NCBI RefSeq assembly: GCF_017086405.1 | Contig: NZ_CP070973.1 | Location: 2,480,001 to 2,544,000 of the forward strand | DNA: 64,000 nt | Origin: Mycobacterium gordonae | GTDB taxonomy: Bacteria > Actinomycetota > Actinomycetes > Mycobacteriales > Mycobacteriaceae | Direction of reading: 5' to 3' | Shown: positions 53,798-61,852 of the stretch, piece by piece | How the letters are laid out: each line of letters begins with the position of its first letter | How positions within the stretch are numbered: position 1 is the first letter of the stretch | The notes under the pieces: generated by a model | What the model saw: only the letters and a program-made list of their open reading frames with translations | Told to the model about the DNA's origin: nothing | The model's database searches: none | Program-made: the position numbers and the translations under genes

Positions 53798-55390
53798 ATG
53801 ACGGCTCTCAACGACTCAGAGCGGGCAATCCACCCTTGGACTGAGGGACGCTCGGAACGTTCGGCCCAGGAGCGTCCCACTCGAACAGTGGAGACCCCTT
53901 TGCAGCGCATGAGCAGGTACTACCCGACGTGGCTACCGTCACACCGGTTTATCGCCGCGGTGATCGCCATCGGCGGGATGCAGTTGTTGGCCACCATGGA
54001 CAGCACCGTCGCCATCGTCGCGCTTCCTAAGATTCAGAACGAGCTCAGCCTTTCCGACGCCGGTCGGAGCTGGGTGATCACCGCCTACGTGCTGACCTTC
54101 GGTGGGTTGATGCTGCTCGGCGGTCGCCTCGGCGACACCATCGGGCGCAAGCGCACCTTCATCGTCGGTGTCGCGCTGTTCACCATCTCGTCGGTGCTCT
54201 GCGCGGTGGCCTGGGACGAGGTGACGCTCGTCATCGCCCGGCTCTCGCAGGGCGTGGGTTCGGCGATCGCCTCGCCGACCGGGTTGGCGCTGGTGGCGAC
54301 CACCTTCCCGAAGGGCCCGGCGCGTAACGCCGCGACGGCGGTCTTCGCCGCCATGACGGCGATCGGGTCAGTGATGGGGCTGGTGGTCGGCGGCGCGCTG
54401 ACCGAGTACTCCTGGCGGCTGGCGTTCATGGTCAACGTGCCGATCGGCTTGGTGATGATCTACCTAGCCCGGACCGCGCTGCGCGAGACCAACCGTGAGC
54501 GGATGAAGCTCGACGCCGCCGGAGCCATGTTGGCCACGCTGGCCTGCACCGCCGCTGTGTTCGCCTTCTCGGTGGGCCCGGAGAAGGGCTGGCTCTCGAT
54601 CACCACCCTCGGCTCCGGTGTGGTGGCGATCGTGGCGGCTATCGCCTTCGCGATCGTCGAGCGCAGCGCCGAAAACCCGGTCATCCCGTTCCAGCTGTTC
54701 CGCGACCGCAATCGACTGGTCACGTTCACCGCGATCTTCCTGGCCGGCGGCGTCATGTTCAGCCTGACGGTATCCATCGGCCTGTACGTGCAGGACATCC
54801 TGGGTTACAGCGCGCTCGGCGCGGGCATCGGCTTCATCCCGTTCGTCATCGCCATGGGCATCGGCCTCGGGATCTCGTCGCAGCTGGTGTCGCGGTTCTC
54901 GCCGCGCGTGCTGACGATCGGCGGCGGCTGGCTGCTGCTGGGCGCGATGATCTACGGATCGATGTGCATGCACCGTGGTGCGCCGTACTTCCCGAACCTG
55001 GTGCTGCCGATCGTGATCGGCGGGATCGGCATCGGCATGGTGGTCGTCCCGCTCACACTGGCCGCGATCGCCGGCGTCGGTTTCGACCAGATCGGCCCGG
55101 TCTCGGCGATGACGCTGATGCTGCAGAGCCTGGGTGGGCCGTTGGTGCTGGCCGTCATCCAGGCCGTGATCACCTCTCGGACGCTGTTCCTGGGCGGCAC
55201 GACCGGCCCGGTGAAGTTCATGAACGACGCGCAGTTGCAGGCTCTCGACCACGGCTACACCTACGGCCTGCTGTGGATCGCCGGAGCGGCCGTCATCGTC
55301 GGCATCGCGGCCCTGTTCATCGGCTACACGCCCGAGCAGGTGGCCCACGCCCAGGAGGTCAAGGAAGCGATCGACGCCGGGGAGCTGTAA
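53798..55390 (+). CDS. efpA: MFS efflux pump EfpA (DHA2/QacA family, 14 TM)
   Basis: 530 residues, exactly the EfpA length I recall. After a hydrophilic N-terminus of about 48 residues come 14 hydrophobic segments. The MFS motif A is in LGGRLGDTIGRKR, and the DHA2 start LLATMDSTVAIVALPKIQ carries the conserved Asp of TM1. It is a drug/lipid exporter of the inner membrane, known in M. tuberculosis to rise on isoniazid exposure (family knowledge). The short upstream gap is AT-rich (AATTCTTAAGATTACTGTAA) and may hold its own promoter besides readthrough from cysG. Confidence 0.96.
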   Translation: MTALNDSERAIHPWTEGRSERSAQERPTRTVETPLQRMSRYYPTWLPSHRFIAAVIAIGGMQLLATMDSTVAIVALPKIQNELSLSDAGRSWVITAYVLTFGGLMLLGGRLGDTIGRKRTFIVGVALFTISSVLCAVAWDEVTLVIARLSQGVGSAIASPTGLALVATTFPKGPARNAATAVFAAMTAIGSVMGLVVGGALTEYSWRLAFMVNVPIGLVMIYLARTALRETNRERMKLDAAGAMLATLACTAAVFAFSVGPEKGWLSITTLGSGVVAIVAAIAFAIVERSAENPVIPFQLFRDRNRLVTFTAIFLAGGVMFSLTVSIGLYVQDILGYSALGAGIGFIPFVIAMGIGLGISSQLVSRFSPRVLTIGGGWLLLGAMIYGSMCMHRGAPYFPNLVLPIVIGGIGIGMVVVPLTLAAIAGVGFDQIGPVSAMTLMLQSLGGPLVLAVIQAVITSRTLFLGGTTGPVKFMNDAQLQALDHGYTYGLLWIAGAAVIVGIAALFIGYTPEQVAHAQEVKEAIDAGEL

Positions 55391-55765
55391 CGCACCCGGC
55401 TGGCCGTTCGAGTCGTCACACCAGCCCCACCAGTCTCTGGAAAATTCGGGTGTCTTGCTGCCCGCCTCTGCGCGACAGAACGAGCTGTCGCTACAAGGTG
55501 GGCAGCGCCGGTGCCAAAATTCCCAGGGGCCAGTGTGGCGCATGTGACTCGCTAGTGGTGGTTTCGCGCTGAGCCGGTGGGCGCGCAGGTCCCCGTGATT
55601 GCCGCGTCCCGTCGAGGCTGCGAATTTGCAGGGCTCTACTCGCACTTTCTCGGCAATTCTGCAGGCTCGATGATGCGCTGAGCCCTGGGTGGGCACCGCT
55701 TCGCGCCCCGGCCCGAGCCCGATGTGACGCCCGGCGCACTCGGGCCCCAAGTAGGCTTGCCGCCT
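55391..55765. other. 375-bp intergenic region between efpA and proS
   Basis: No gene with coding-like composition, no clear hairpin and no T-box-like element were found. It presumably holds the efpA terminator and the proS promoter, which I could not assign. Confidence 0.5.
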
Positions 55766-57511
55766 GTGATCACCCGGATGTCCGAGCTGTTCCTGCGTAC
55801 CCTGCGCGATGACCCCGCCGACGCAGAGGTGGCCAGCCACAAACTGCTGATCCGCGCCGGATACGTCCGACCCATCGCGCCCGGCTTGTACAGCTGGCTT
55901 CCGCTCGGCCTGAAAGTTCTGCGCAACATCGAACGCGTCGTCCGCGAGGAAATGGACGCGATCGGCGGCCAGGAGATCCTGTTCCCCGCCCTGCTGCCGC
56001 GCGCGCCCTACGAGACCACCAACAGGTGGACCGAATACGGTGACAGCGTGTTCCGGGTCAAGGACAGGCGCGGCAACGACTACATGCTGGGGCCCACCCA
56101 CGAGGAGCTGTTCACCCTGACCGTCAAGGGCGAGTACAGCTCCTACAAAGACTTTCCGCTGACGCTGTACCAAATCCAGAACAAATACCGCGACGAGGCA
56201 CGCCCCCGCGCCGGCATCCTGCGCGGGCGCGAGTTCGTCATGAAGGACTCGTACTCCTTCGACCTCGACGCCGCCGGGCTCAAGGCCTCTTACCACGCGC
56301 ACCGCGAGGCGTACCAGCGCATCTTCGAGCGGCTCAGCGTGCGCTACGTGATCGTGTCCGCGGTGTCGGGTGCGATGGGCGGCAGCGCCTCCGAGGAATT
56401 CCTGGCCGAAAGCCCGGTCGGTGAGGACACCTTCGTCCGGTGCGTGGAGTCCGGTTACGCCGCCAACGTCGAAGCGGTCACCACTGCCCGGCCCGACGCA
56501 CAACCCATCGAGGGCCTGCCCGCAGCCGAGGTCCACGACACCGGCGACACCCCGACCATCGCCACCTTGGTCACCTGGGCCAACGAGGCTCTGGACCGCA
56601 CCGTCACGGCCGCGGACACCCTGAAGAACGTGCTGCTGAAGGTTCGCCAGCCCGGCGGTGACTGGGAGCTGCTGGCCATCGGTGTGCCCGGTGACCGCGA
56701 GGTTGACGACAAGCGGCTCGGCGCGGCGTTGGAACCGGCCGAGTACGCCCTGCTCGGTGACGCCGACTTCGCCAGGTACCCATTCCTGGTCAAGGGTTAT
56801 ATCGGTCCGAAAGCATTGCGGGACAACGACGTTCGTTATCTCGTGGATCCGCGGGTGGTGGACGGCACCAGTTGGATCACCGGCGCCGACGAGCCGGGCC
56901 GGCACGTGGTGGGTTTGGTGGCGGGCCGGGACTTCACCGCGGACGGCACCATCGAGGCCGCCGAAGTGCGCGAGGGCGACCCGTCTCCCGACGGCGCTGG
57001 ACCGCTGGTGATGGCCCGCGGCATCGAGATCGGCCACATCTTCCAGCTCGGCCGCAAATACACCGACGCCTTCAGCGCCGACGTGCTCGGCGAGGATGGC
57101 AAGCCGGTGCGGCTGACCATGGGCTCCTACGGTATCGGGGTGTCGCGGCTGGTAGCCGTCGTCGCAGAGCAACACCACGACGCGCTCGGCCTGCGCTGGC
57201 CGGCCTCGATCTCCCCGTTCGGGGTGCATCTGGTGATGGCCAACAAGGATCCCGACGCCCGGGTGGGCGCCGCCAAGCTGGCCGCTGACCTGGACAAGAT
57301 CGGGATGGACGTGCTGCTGGACGACCGCCAGGCCTCGCCGGGGGTCAAGTTCAAGGACGCCGAGCTGCTCGGCGTGCCCTGGATCGTCGTGGTGGGCCGC
57401 GGCTGGGCGGACGGCCGGGTGGAGCTGCGCAACCGGTACAGCGGGGAGACCAGCGAGCTGGCTGTCAGCGACTCGCTCACCACGGACCTGGTGGCGGCCA
57501 TCAGCGCCTGA
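55766..57511 (+). CDS. proS: Prolyl-tRNA synthetase
   Basis: Charges tRNA-Pro. GTG 55766 ([22 protein letters not shown]) matches the family start and gives 581 residues; the frame reaches 55724 but that part is non-homologous. Class II motifs are present: motif 1 around [17 protein letters not shown], motif 2 [31 protein letters not shown], motif 3 [17 protein letters not shown]. The bacterial-type insertion (editing) domain lies between motifs 2 and 3 (about residues 215-395), and an anticodon-binding domain closes the protein. It is convergent with the DUF4439 gene across a tandem repeat. Confidence 0.97.
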   Translation: MITRMSELFLRTLRDDPADAEVASHKLLIRAGYVRPIAPGLYSWLPLGLKVLRNIERVVREEMDAIGGQEILFPALLPRAPYETTNRWTEYGDSVFRVKDRRGNDYMLGPTHEELFTLTVKGEYSSYKDFPLTLYQIQNKYRDEARPRAGILRGREFVMKDSYSFDLDAAGLKASYHAHREAYQRIFERLSVRYVIVSAVSGAMGGSASEEFLAESPVGEDTFVRCVESGYAANVEAVTTARPDAQPIEGLPAAEVHDTGDTPTIATLVTWANEALDRTVTAADTLKNVLLKVRQPGGDWELLAIGVPGDREVDDKRLGAALEPAEYALLGDADFARYPFLVKGYIGPKALRDNDVRYLVDPRVVDGTSWITGADEPGRHVVGLVAGRDFTADGTIEAAEVREGDPSPDGAGPLVMARGIEIGHIFQLGRKYTDAFSADVLGEDGKPVRLTMGSYGIGVSRLVAVVAEQHHDALGLRWPASISPFGVHLVMANKDPDARVGAAKLAADLDKIGMDVLLDDRQASPGVKFKDAELLGVPWIVVVGRGWADGRVELRNRYSGETSELAVSDSLTTDLVAAISA

Positions 57512-57679
57512 CGGCGATCGCAAGCGCGGCATAGCCGGGCGCGGCGGGTCGCCGCCATCAAGCCCCGCGGCGATCGCAAGCGCGGCATAGCCGGGCGCGG
57601 CGGGTCGCCGCCATCAAGCCCCGCGGCGATCGCAAGCGCGGCATAGCCGGGCGCGGCGGGTCGCCGCCATCAAGCCCCG
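57512..57679. repeat. 56-bp tandem repeat, 3 exact copies (VNTR/MIRU-like)
   Basis: Units 57512-57567, 57568-57623 and 57624-57679 are identical. Each contains CGATCGCAAGCGCGGCATAG and an inverted GGCGA ... TCGCC pair, so each can fold as a GC hairpin. They fill the gap between convergent proS and the DUF4439 gene and could act as serial bidirectional terminators. Unit size and place fit mycobacterial interspersed repeat loci. Confidence 0.92.
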
Positions 57680-57687
57680 CCCCAGAC

Positions 57688-58137
57688 CTACTCGTTGCCG
57701 CCCGGGAACGTCGAATTGATCGGCCAACCGCCGAGCACCTTGTTCCACCGCGCGGCCATCACCGCGCTCTGGGTCAGTGCGGTCGAGGCGAACGCACGAT
57801 CCTCGGCGGTCTCGGCGTGCTCGACCACCGCCCGCCACGCCGTCGCCCCGTCGTTTTCCATCCGTGCCGCCAGCCGCGCCGCATCCGCCGGGCTGCCCAC
57901 CGGCGAGGGCAGCTGATAACCGGCCGCGGCCGGTGCCGGGGTGACCTTGCGGGCAGTCAGCATCGCGATGACGTCGTCGCGACGCTGGCGGTGCTGATTG
58001 AGCGCCTCCACCACCAGGTCGTTGACGCTGGGCGGGGACAGCGCGGAGACGATGCCGTAGCCGTAGATGGTGCCGTGCTCGACCGCCAGCGCATCGCTGA
58101 GGGCCGCGACATCGGCGTCTTTACCGCCGGGACTCAT
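57688..58137 (-). CDS. DUF4439 ferritin-like domain protein
   Basis: 149 residues from ATG 58137 (MSPGGKDADVAALSDALAVEHG), which overlaps the upstream lipoprotein stop by ATGA. The helical pattern with LAVEHGTIYGYGIVSAL, NQHRQRRDDVIAML and AAWRAVVEHAE-like segments suits a four-helix ferritin-like bundle. Several Glu/His are in suitable places, but full di-iron ligation was not established. Function unknown; by order it is the counterpart of Rv2844 (recalled). Translationally coupled to the lipoprotein gene, so the two products probably act together at the envelope. Confidence 0.85.
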   Translation of the reverse strand: MSPGGKDADVAALSDALAVEHGTIYGYGIVSALSPPSVNDLVVEALNQHRQRRDDVIAMLTARKVTPAPAAAGYQLPSPVGSPADAARLAARMENDGATAWRAVVEHAETAEDRAFASTALTQSAVMAARWNKVLGGWPINSTFPGGNE

Positions 58138-58682
58138 ATCGACGGGCCTCCGGGCACCAGGGCAACCTCGCAGGATGCGGTGCACGAGGCGGCGATCGAG
58201 GCGAGCAACCCGGCCCGGTAGCCCGACGAGGTCGACACCAGGCGGTTGGCGTCGTCCGCCGACTTGCGCAGCGAGTCGATCACGTCCGAGACCGGCGGCG
58301 CAGGCGGCGGCGGAGCCTGCGGCTCGGTCGGGCTGGGGGTGGCACTAGAGATGCTTGTTTCGCTGGTCGAGGAGACTAGCTTGCCGGCCGCGCGGGCAAT
58401 CTCGGTGGACAGCGCCCGTGCGTGCGCGGCGCGCTGGGTAGCGACCACGGTCAGCGCGGCCGCGATCTGCGGGGGACTGCCGATCGCTCCGGCGGCCGCG
58501 GCGGCCAGCGCGCTGTCGCGCCGCGCCTGATCCAACGGGCCAACAAGCTCCTCGACGGCCGGGGACTTGGGCGCCGACTCGCCGCAGGCGGTTGCCGCCA
58601 CCCCGAGTGCAGCGAGAGCGGCACCACCGGCGAGCACACGCCGCCGGCTGATGACGCGTACTGCTCTGGGCACGCCCCACAT
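58134..58682 (-). CDS. Tat-exported lipoprotein
   Basis: Start ATG 58682 (MWGVPRAVRVISRRRVL) gives 182 residues, close to Rv2843 (recalled); the frame extends upstream to 58859 but that part would overlap the rimP promoter region. The N-terminus has a twin-arginine motif, SRRRVL (residues 12-17), a hydrophobic stretch AGGAALAALGVAA and a lipobox ending at Cys33 (ATAC). The mature part is Ala-rich and helical, with a Pro/Ser-rich linker (SSATPSPTEPQAPPPPAPP). Function unknown. It is divergent from rimP and in an operon with the DUF4439 gene. Confidence 0.83.
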   Translation of the reverse strand: MWGVPRAVRVISRRRVLAGGAALAALGVAATACGESAPKSPAVEELVGPLDQARRDSALAAAAAGAIGSPPQIAAALTVVATQRAAHARALSTEIARAAGKLVSSTSETSISSATPSPTEPQAPPPPAPPVSDVIDSLRKSADDANRLVSTSSGYRAGLLASIAASCTASCEVALVPGGPSI

Positions 58683-58879
58683 CCTGCCATCACCGGGCAC
58701 CGCGGCAGCGCCAGCCACGACGCGGTCGAACGCCGACCCGGACCCGACCTGGGATCGCGACGTTGTTGAACGGGCGTCAGTAGCCGATCCTGGCGTATCG
58801 TGGGTAGCTGGCTCTCTGAGTTCGCTGTGAAAGCCGCGCGCACGCCGATTGACCGACAACTCAAGATGAGGAGCTCGCC

Positions 58880-59425
58880 GTGACCACCGGGCTACCTTCG
58901 CAGACGCAGGTGATCGAGCTACTGGCCGGAGAATTCGCGCGTGCCGGTTACGAGATTGAAGACGTGGTCATCGACAGCCGCATCCGCCCGCCGCGCATCA
59001 CCGTGATCGCCGACGGCGACACCGCCCTGGACCTCGACACCGTCGCGACCCTGTCCCGCACCGCATCCGATTTGCTGGACACGCTGGACGGCAACGACGG
59101 CAACGACGGCAGTTCGGCCGCCTATGTCCTCGAGGTCAGCTCTCCCGGCGTGGAGCGCCCGTTGACCACCGAGAAGCATTTCCGTCGGGCACGGGGCCGC
59201 AAGGTGGATCTGGCGCTGTCCGACGGATCACAGCTGGCCGGCCGGGTCGCCCGCGCGGCCGGCGGCACGCTGTCGCTGGTGGTCCGCGCCGGACGCGAAC
59301 CGGCGCTGCGGGAGATCCCGCTGGCCGACATCATCAAAGCGGTGGTCCAAGTCGAGTTTTCACCGCCGCCACACGCGGAGTTGGAGCTGTTGGATCGGGC
59401 AGAGGGGACGGAGGCCGGAGCATGA
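58880..59425 (+). CDS. rimP: Ribosome maturation factor RimP
   Basis: 181 residues; needed for 30S subunit assembly. N-terminal alpha/beta domain with [40 protein letters not shown] and [20 protein letters not shown], then an SH3-like domain with [15 protein letters not shown] and [18 protein letters not shown] 58880 follows GATGAGGAGCTC. Its stop overlaps the nusA start in ATGA (59422-59425). First gene of the conserved rimP-nusA-ylxR-infB cluster. Confidence 0.95.
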   Translation: MTTGLPSQTQVIELLAGEFARAGYEIEDVVIDSRIRPPRITVIADGDTALDLDTVATLSRTASDLLDTLDGNDGNDGSSAAYVLEVSSPGVERPLTTEKHFRRARGRKVDLALSDGSQLAGRVARAAGGTLSLVVRAGREPALREIPLADIIKAVVQVEFSPPPHAELELLDRAEGTEAGA

Positions 59426-60453
59426 ACATCGACATGGCCGCGCTCCACGCGATCGAGGTGGACCGGGGCATTTCGGTCAGTGAGCTGCTCGAGACGATCA
59501 AGTCTGCGCTGCTCACCGCCTACCGGCACACCGAAGGGCACCAGTCCGACGCCCGGATCGAGATCGACCGCAAGACCGGCGTGGTGCGCGTCATCGCCCG
59601 CGAGACGGACGAAGACGGCAACCTGATCAGCGAGTGGGACGACACGCCCGAGGGCTTCGGCCGCATCGCGGCCACTACCGCACGCCAGGTCATGCTGCAA
59701 CGCTTCCGGGACGCCGAGAACGAGCGGACCTTCGGCGAGTTCTCCACCCGCGAAGGCGAGATCGTCGCCGGGGTCATCCAGCGTGACAGCCGGGCCAACG
59801 CCCGCGGCCTGGTCGTCGTCCGGATGGGCACCGAAGCCAAGGCGTCCGAAGGCGTGATCCCGGCCGCTGAACAGGTGCCCGGCGAGAGCTACGAGCACGG
59901 CAACCGGCTGCGCTGTTACGTCGTCGGTGTCAGTCGCGGGTCGCGTGAGCCGCTGATCACGCTCTCGCGCACCCACCCGAACCTGGTCCGCAAGCTGTTC
60001 TCCCTGGAAGTGCCCGAGATCGCCGACGGCTCGGTGGAGATCGTGGCTGTGGCCCGCGAGGCCGGCCACCGGTCCAAGATCGCCGTCGCCTCCCGGGTGC
60101 CCGGCCTGAACGCCAAAGGGGCCTGCATCGGGCCGATGGGGCAGCGGGTCCGCAATGTGATGAGCGAGCTGTCCGGCGAGAAGATCGACATCATCGACTA
60201 CGACGAGGACCCGGCCCGGTTCGTGGCCAACGCGTTGTCGCCGGCCAAGGTGGTCTCGGTGTCGGTCATCGACGCCAACGCCCGGGCCGCCCGCGTGGTG
60301 GTCCCCGACTTCCAGTTGTCACTGGCCATCGGCAAGGAAGGACAGAACGCCCGGCTGGCTGCCCGCCTCACCGGTTGGCGCATCGACATCCGGGGTGACG
60401 CCCCGGGGCAGCCCGAACAGGGCGCCAGCCACGGGATGGCGCACGAGCACTGA
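59422..60453 (+). CDS. nusA: Transcription termination/antitermination factor NusA
   Basis: 343 residues: N-terminal RNA-polymerase-binding domain (about 1-115), S1 domain ([21 protein letters not shown] ...), then two KH domains with [32 protein letters not shown] and [29 protein letters not shown]. Like other actinobacterial NusA it lacks the C-terminal acidic repeats of E. coli. Coupled to rimP by a 4-bp overlap. Confidence 0.97.
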   Translation: MNIDMAALHAIEVDRGISVSELLETIKSALLTAYRHTEGHQSDARIEIDRKTGVVRVIARETDEDGNLISEWDDTPEGFGRIAATTARQVMLQRFRDAENERTFGEFSTREGEIVAGVIQRDSRANARGLVVVRMGTEAKASEGVIPAAEQVPGESYEHGNRLRCYVVGVSRGSREPLITLSRTHPNLVRKLFSLEVPEIADGSVEIVAVAREAGHRSKIAVASRVPGLNAKGACIGPMGQRVRNVMSELSGEKIDIIDYDEDPARFVANALSPAKVVSVSVIDANARAARVVVPDFQLSLAIGKEGQNARLAARLTGWRIDIRGDAPGQPEQGASHGMAHEH

Positions 60454-60497
60454 GGCGTCTTCGCGCCGGCTGCCGAACTCGGTGGCATCGGTTCGGC

Positions 60498-61304
60498 TCA
60501 GATGCCGAGTTGTCGCTCGATCTGCGGCCAGTAGCGCAGACCGCCGGGGCTCAGCAGAACCCAGTCATGGAACCCGCCGGTGGCCAGGACGAAGCTGATC
60601 GGCGCCGCTGACCAGAGGGTCGATCAGCGCACGATCGCCGGCCTTGCCTGATAGATCTTGTTTCAGCCGAGCACGCTGACGCGGGATGCGCCGTCGGTCG
60701 GATCTGCGCGGAGATGTAGCCGGCCACTTTGGGCGCCATGGTGCCGCGCACCACCCTGCTGGATGAGCGGGTAGATCGGCACCTCGAAGGTCGCGCCGGT
60801 CCGGTAGGCCATCACGGAGTAGGCGAGCCAGTGGAGGATCATCGGCGGCAAGAATGCGCCCCCGTGCAGGGCGTCTTCGCCGGCCGGGTGAGCCGGGACG
60901 ATCTCGACGACGCGCATCCCGTCGTAGCTGGTGTAGCGGACCGTTTCGCCCAGCAGTGCCTTCAGGAGCCGCGGCGGCGCGTCGCTGAAGAGCGGTGTCA
61001 GGTAGCCGCTGGCAGACAGCTGCTGAACCGGCGAGCCCAGCACCGAGTTCGATGCGGCTCAGCAGTGACTGTCTGCCGCTGCAGGCGGGATGCTCCGCGG
61101 CTGGGACCGGCTCGATGGCCGGTGACCCGAAGATCGCGGTCCACAACGCGTTTCCCAGAGCCGACAGGTTGGCGGCTTCCGCGCTGATGAAGACTCCGCG
61201 CTCGACTGCAGCCTCGATATCACCTCAGAGTGAAAGGCCGCGGCCAGGGCGCTCATCGCCGGAAATGCCAGACCATGCGTCGAGAACAGCTCCGCAATGG
61301 CCAC
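60498..61304 (-). pseudogene. PE-lipase (LipY-like) pseudogene
   Basis: Fragments in several minus-strand frames make up a PE protein fused to a hormone-sensitive-lipase-type hydrolase. The PE end reads VAIAELFSTHGLAFPAMSAL, then after a shift ISAEAANLSALGNALWTAIFG. The lipase follows: YTSYDGMRVVEIVPAH, the oxyanion motif LHGGAF, LHWLAYSVMAYRTGATFEVPIYPL, a frameshifted PKVAGYISAQIR, and an intact end [20 protein letters not shown] to TGA at 60498. The first half of the PE domain and the segment with the catalytic GDSAG serine are missing, and at least three frameshifts are needed. It lies antisense inside the nusA-ylxR gap, filling most of that 968-bp gap. Confidence 0.78.
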
Positions 61305-61410
61305 CGGTGGTCCGCAGGAGTCCGGTACTGAACTGATGCGAATATCACGCTGTCGTCAGACGCGGGCGCCCGCGCCGCGCGGGTGGTTCTGACCACTGGT
61401 CGGGTGACGC

Positions 61411-61416
61411 TAGACT
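61411..61416 (+). promoter_or_regulatory. Candidate -10 box for ylxR (leaderless)
   Basis: TAGACT ends 5 bases before GTG 61422 and no SD precedes the GTG. This spacing would start RNA at the start codon. A new promoter here is plausible because a pseudogene separates ylxR from nusA. Confidence 0.4.
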
Positions 61417-61421
61417 GAGCC

Positions 61422-61778
61422 GTGATCCAGCGCGAGCCTTCGGCCTCGACGCGCCAACGCCCGGGCACCCCCAGCGGACCGGTGCGGACGTGTGTCGGAT
61501 GCCGGAAGCGAGAGCTGGCCGTCGAACTGCTTCGAGTGGTGGCTCGGTCAACCGGGAACGGCAACCACGCCGTGATCGTTGATCCAGCCGGAAGCCTGCC
61601 GGGGCGAGGTGCCTGGTTGCATCCCGGTCCGCAGTGCCTGCAACAAGCGATTCGGCGGCGGGCTTTCACCAGAGCGCTGCGCATCACCGGTTCACCGGAC
61701 ACATCCGCGGTGATCGAGCATCTGAGCTCGTCCCACCGCGCAACAGAACAGGTAGCAACGAACATGAGCACACCGTGA
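61422..61778 (+). CDS. YlxR-family (DUF448) RNA-binding protein
   Basis: 118 residues from GTG 61422. The family signature is GPVRTCVGCRKRELAVELLRVVA, followed by VDPAGSLPGRGAWLHPGPQCLQQAIRRRAFTRAL. YlxR is a small nucleic-acid-binding protein of the nusA-infB cluster. Here a decayed PE-lipase gene separates it from nusA, whereas the two are usually adjacent. A probable leaderless start is suggested by TAGACT at 61411. Confidence 0.92.
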   Translation: MIQREPSASTRQRPGTPSGPVRTCVGCRKRELAVELLRVVARSTGNGNHAVIVDPAGSLPGRGAWLHPGPQCLQQAIRRRAFTRALRITGSPDTSAVIEHLSSSHRATEQVATNMSTP

Positions 61779-61810
61779 AGTCCCGATGACCATGCGTCAT
61801 AGCTAAACCC

Positions 61811-61836
61811 GAGGCGCGGCCCCCTGCTGTCGCCTC
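61811..61836 (+). promoter_or_regulatory. Small hairpin in the infB leader
   Basis: GAGGCG and CGCCTC are 14 bases apart, just upstream of the infB SD. Could be a weak terminator or leader structure; the stem is only 6 bp. Confidence 0.25.
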
Positions 61837-61852
61837 ATAGACAGGAGATGTA

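Noticed and set aside
54464..57532. 1022-codon frame antisense to efpA and proS
   Set aside because: Spans two certain genes; the length follows from high GC, and the translation (His/Arg/Asp-rich) matches no protein type.
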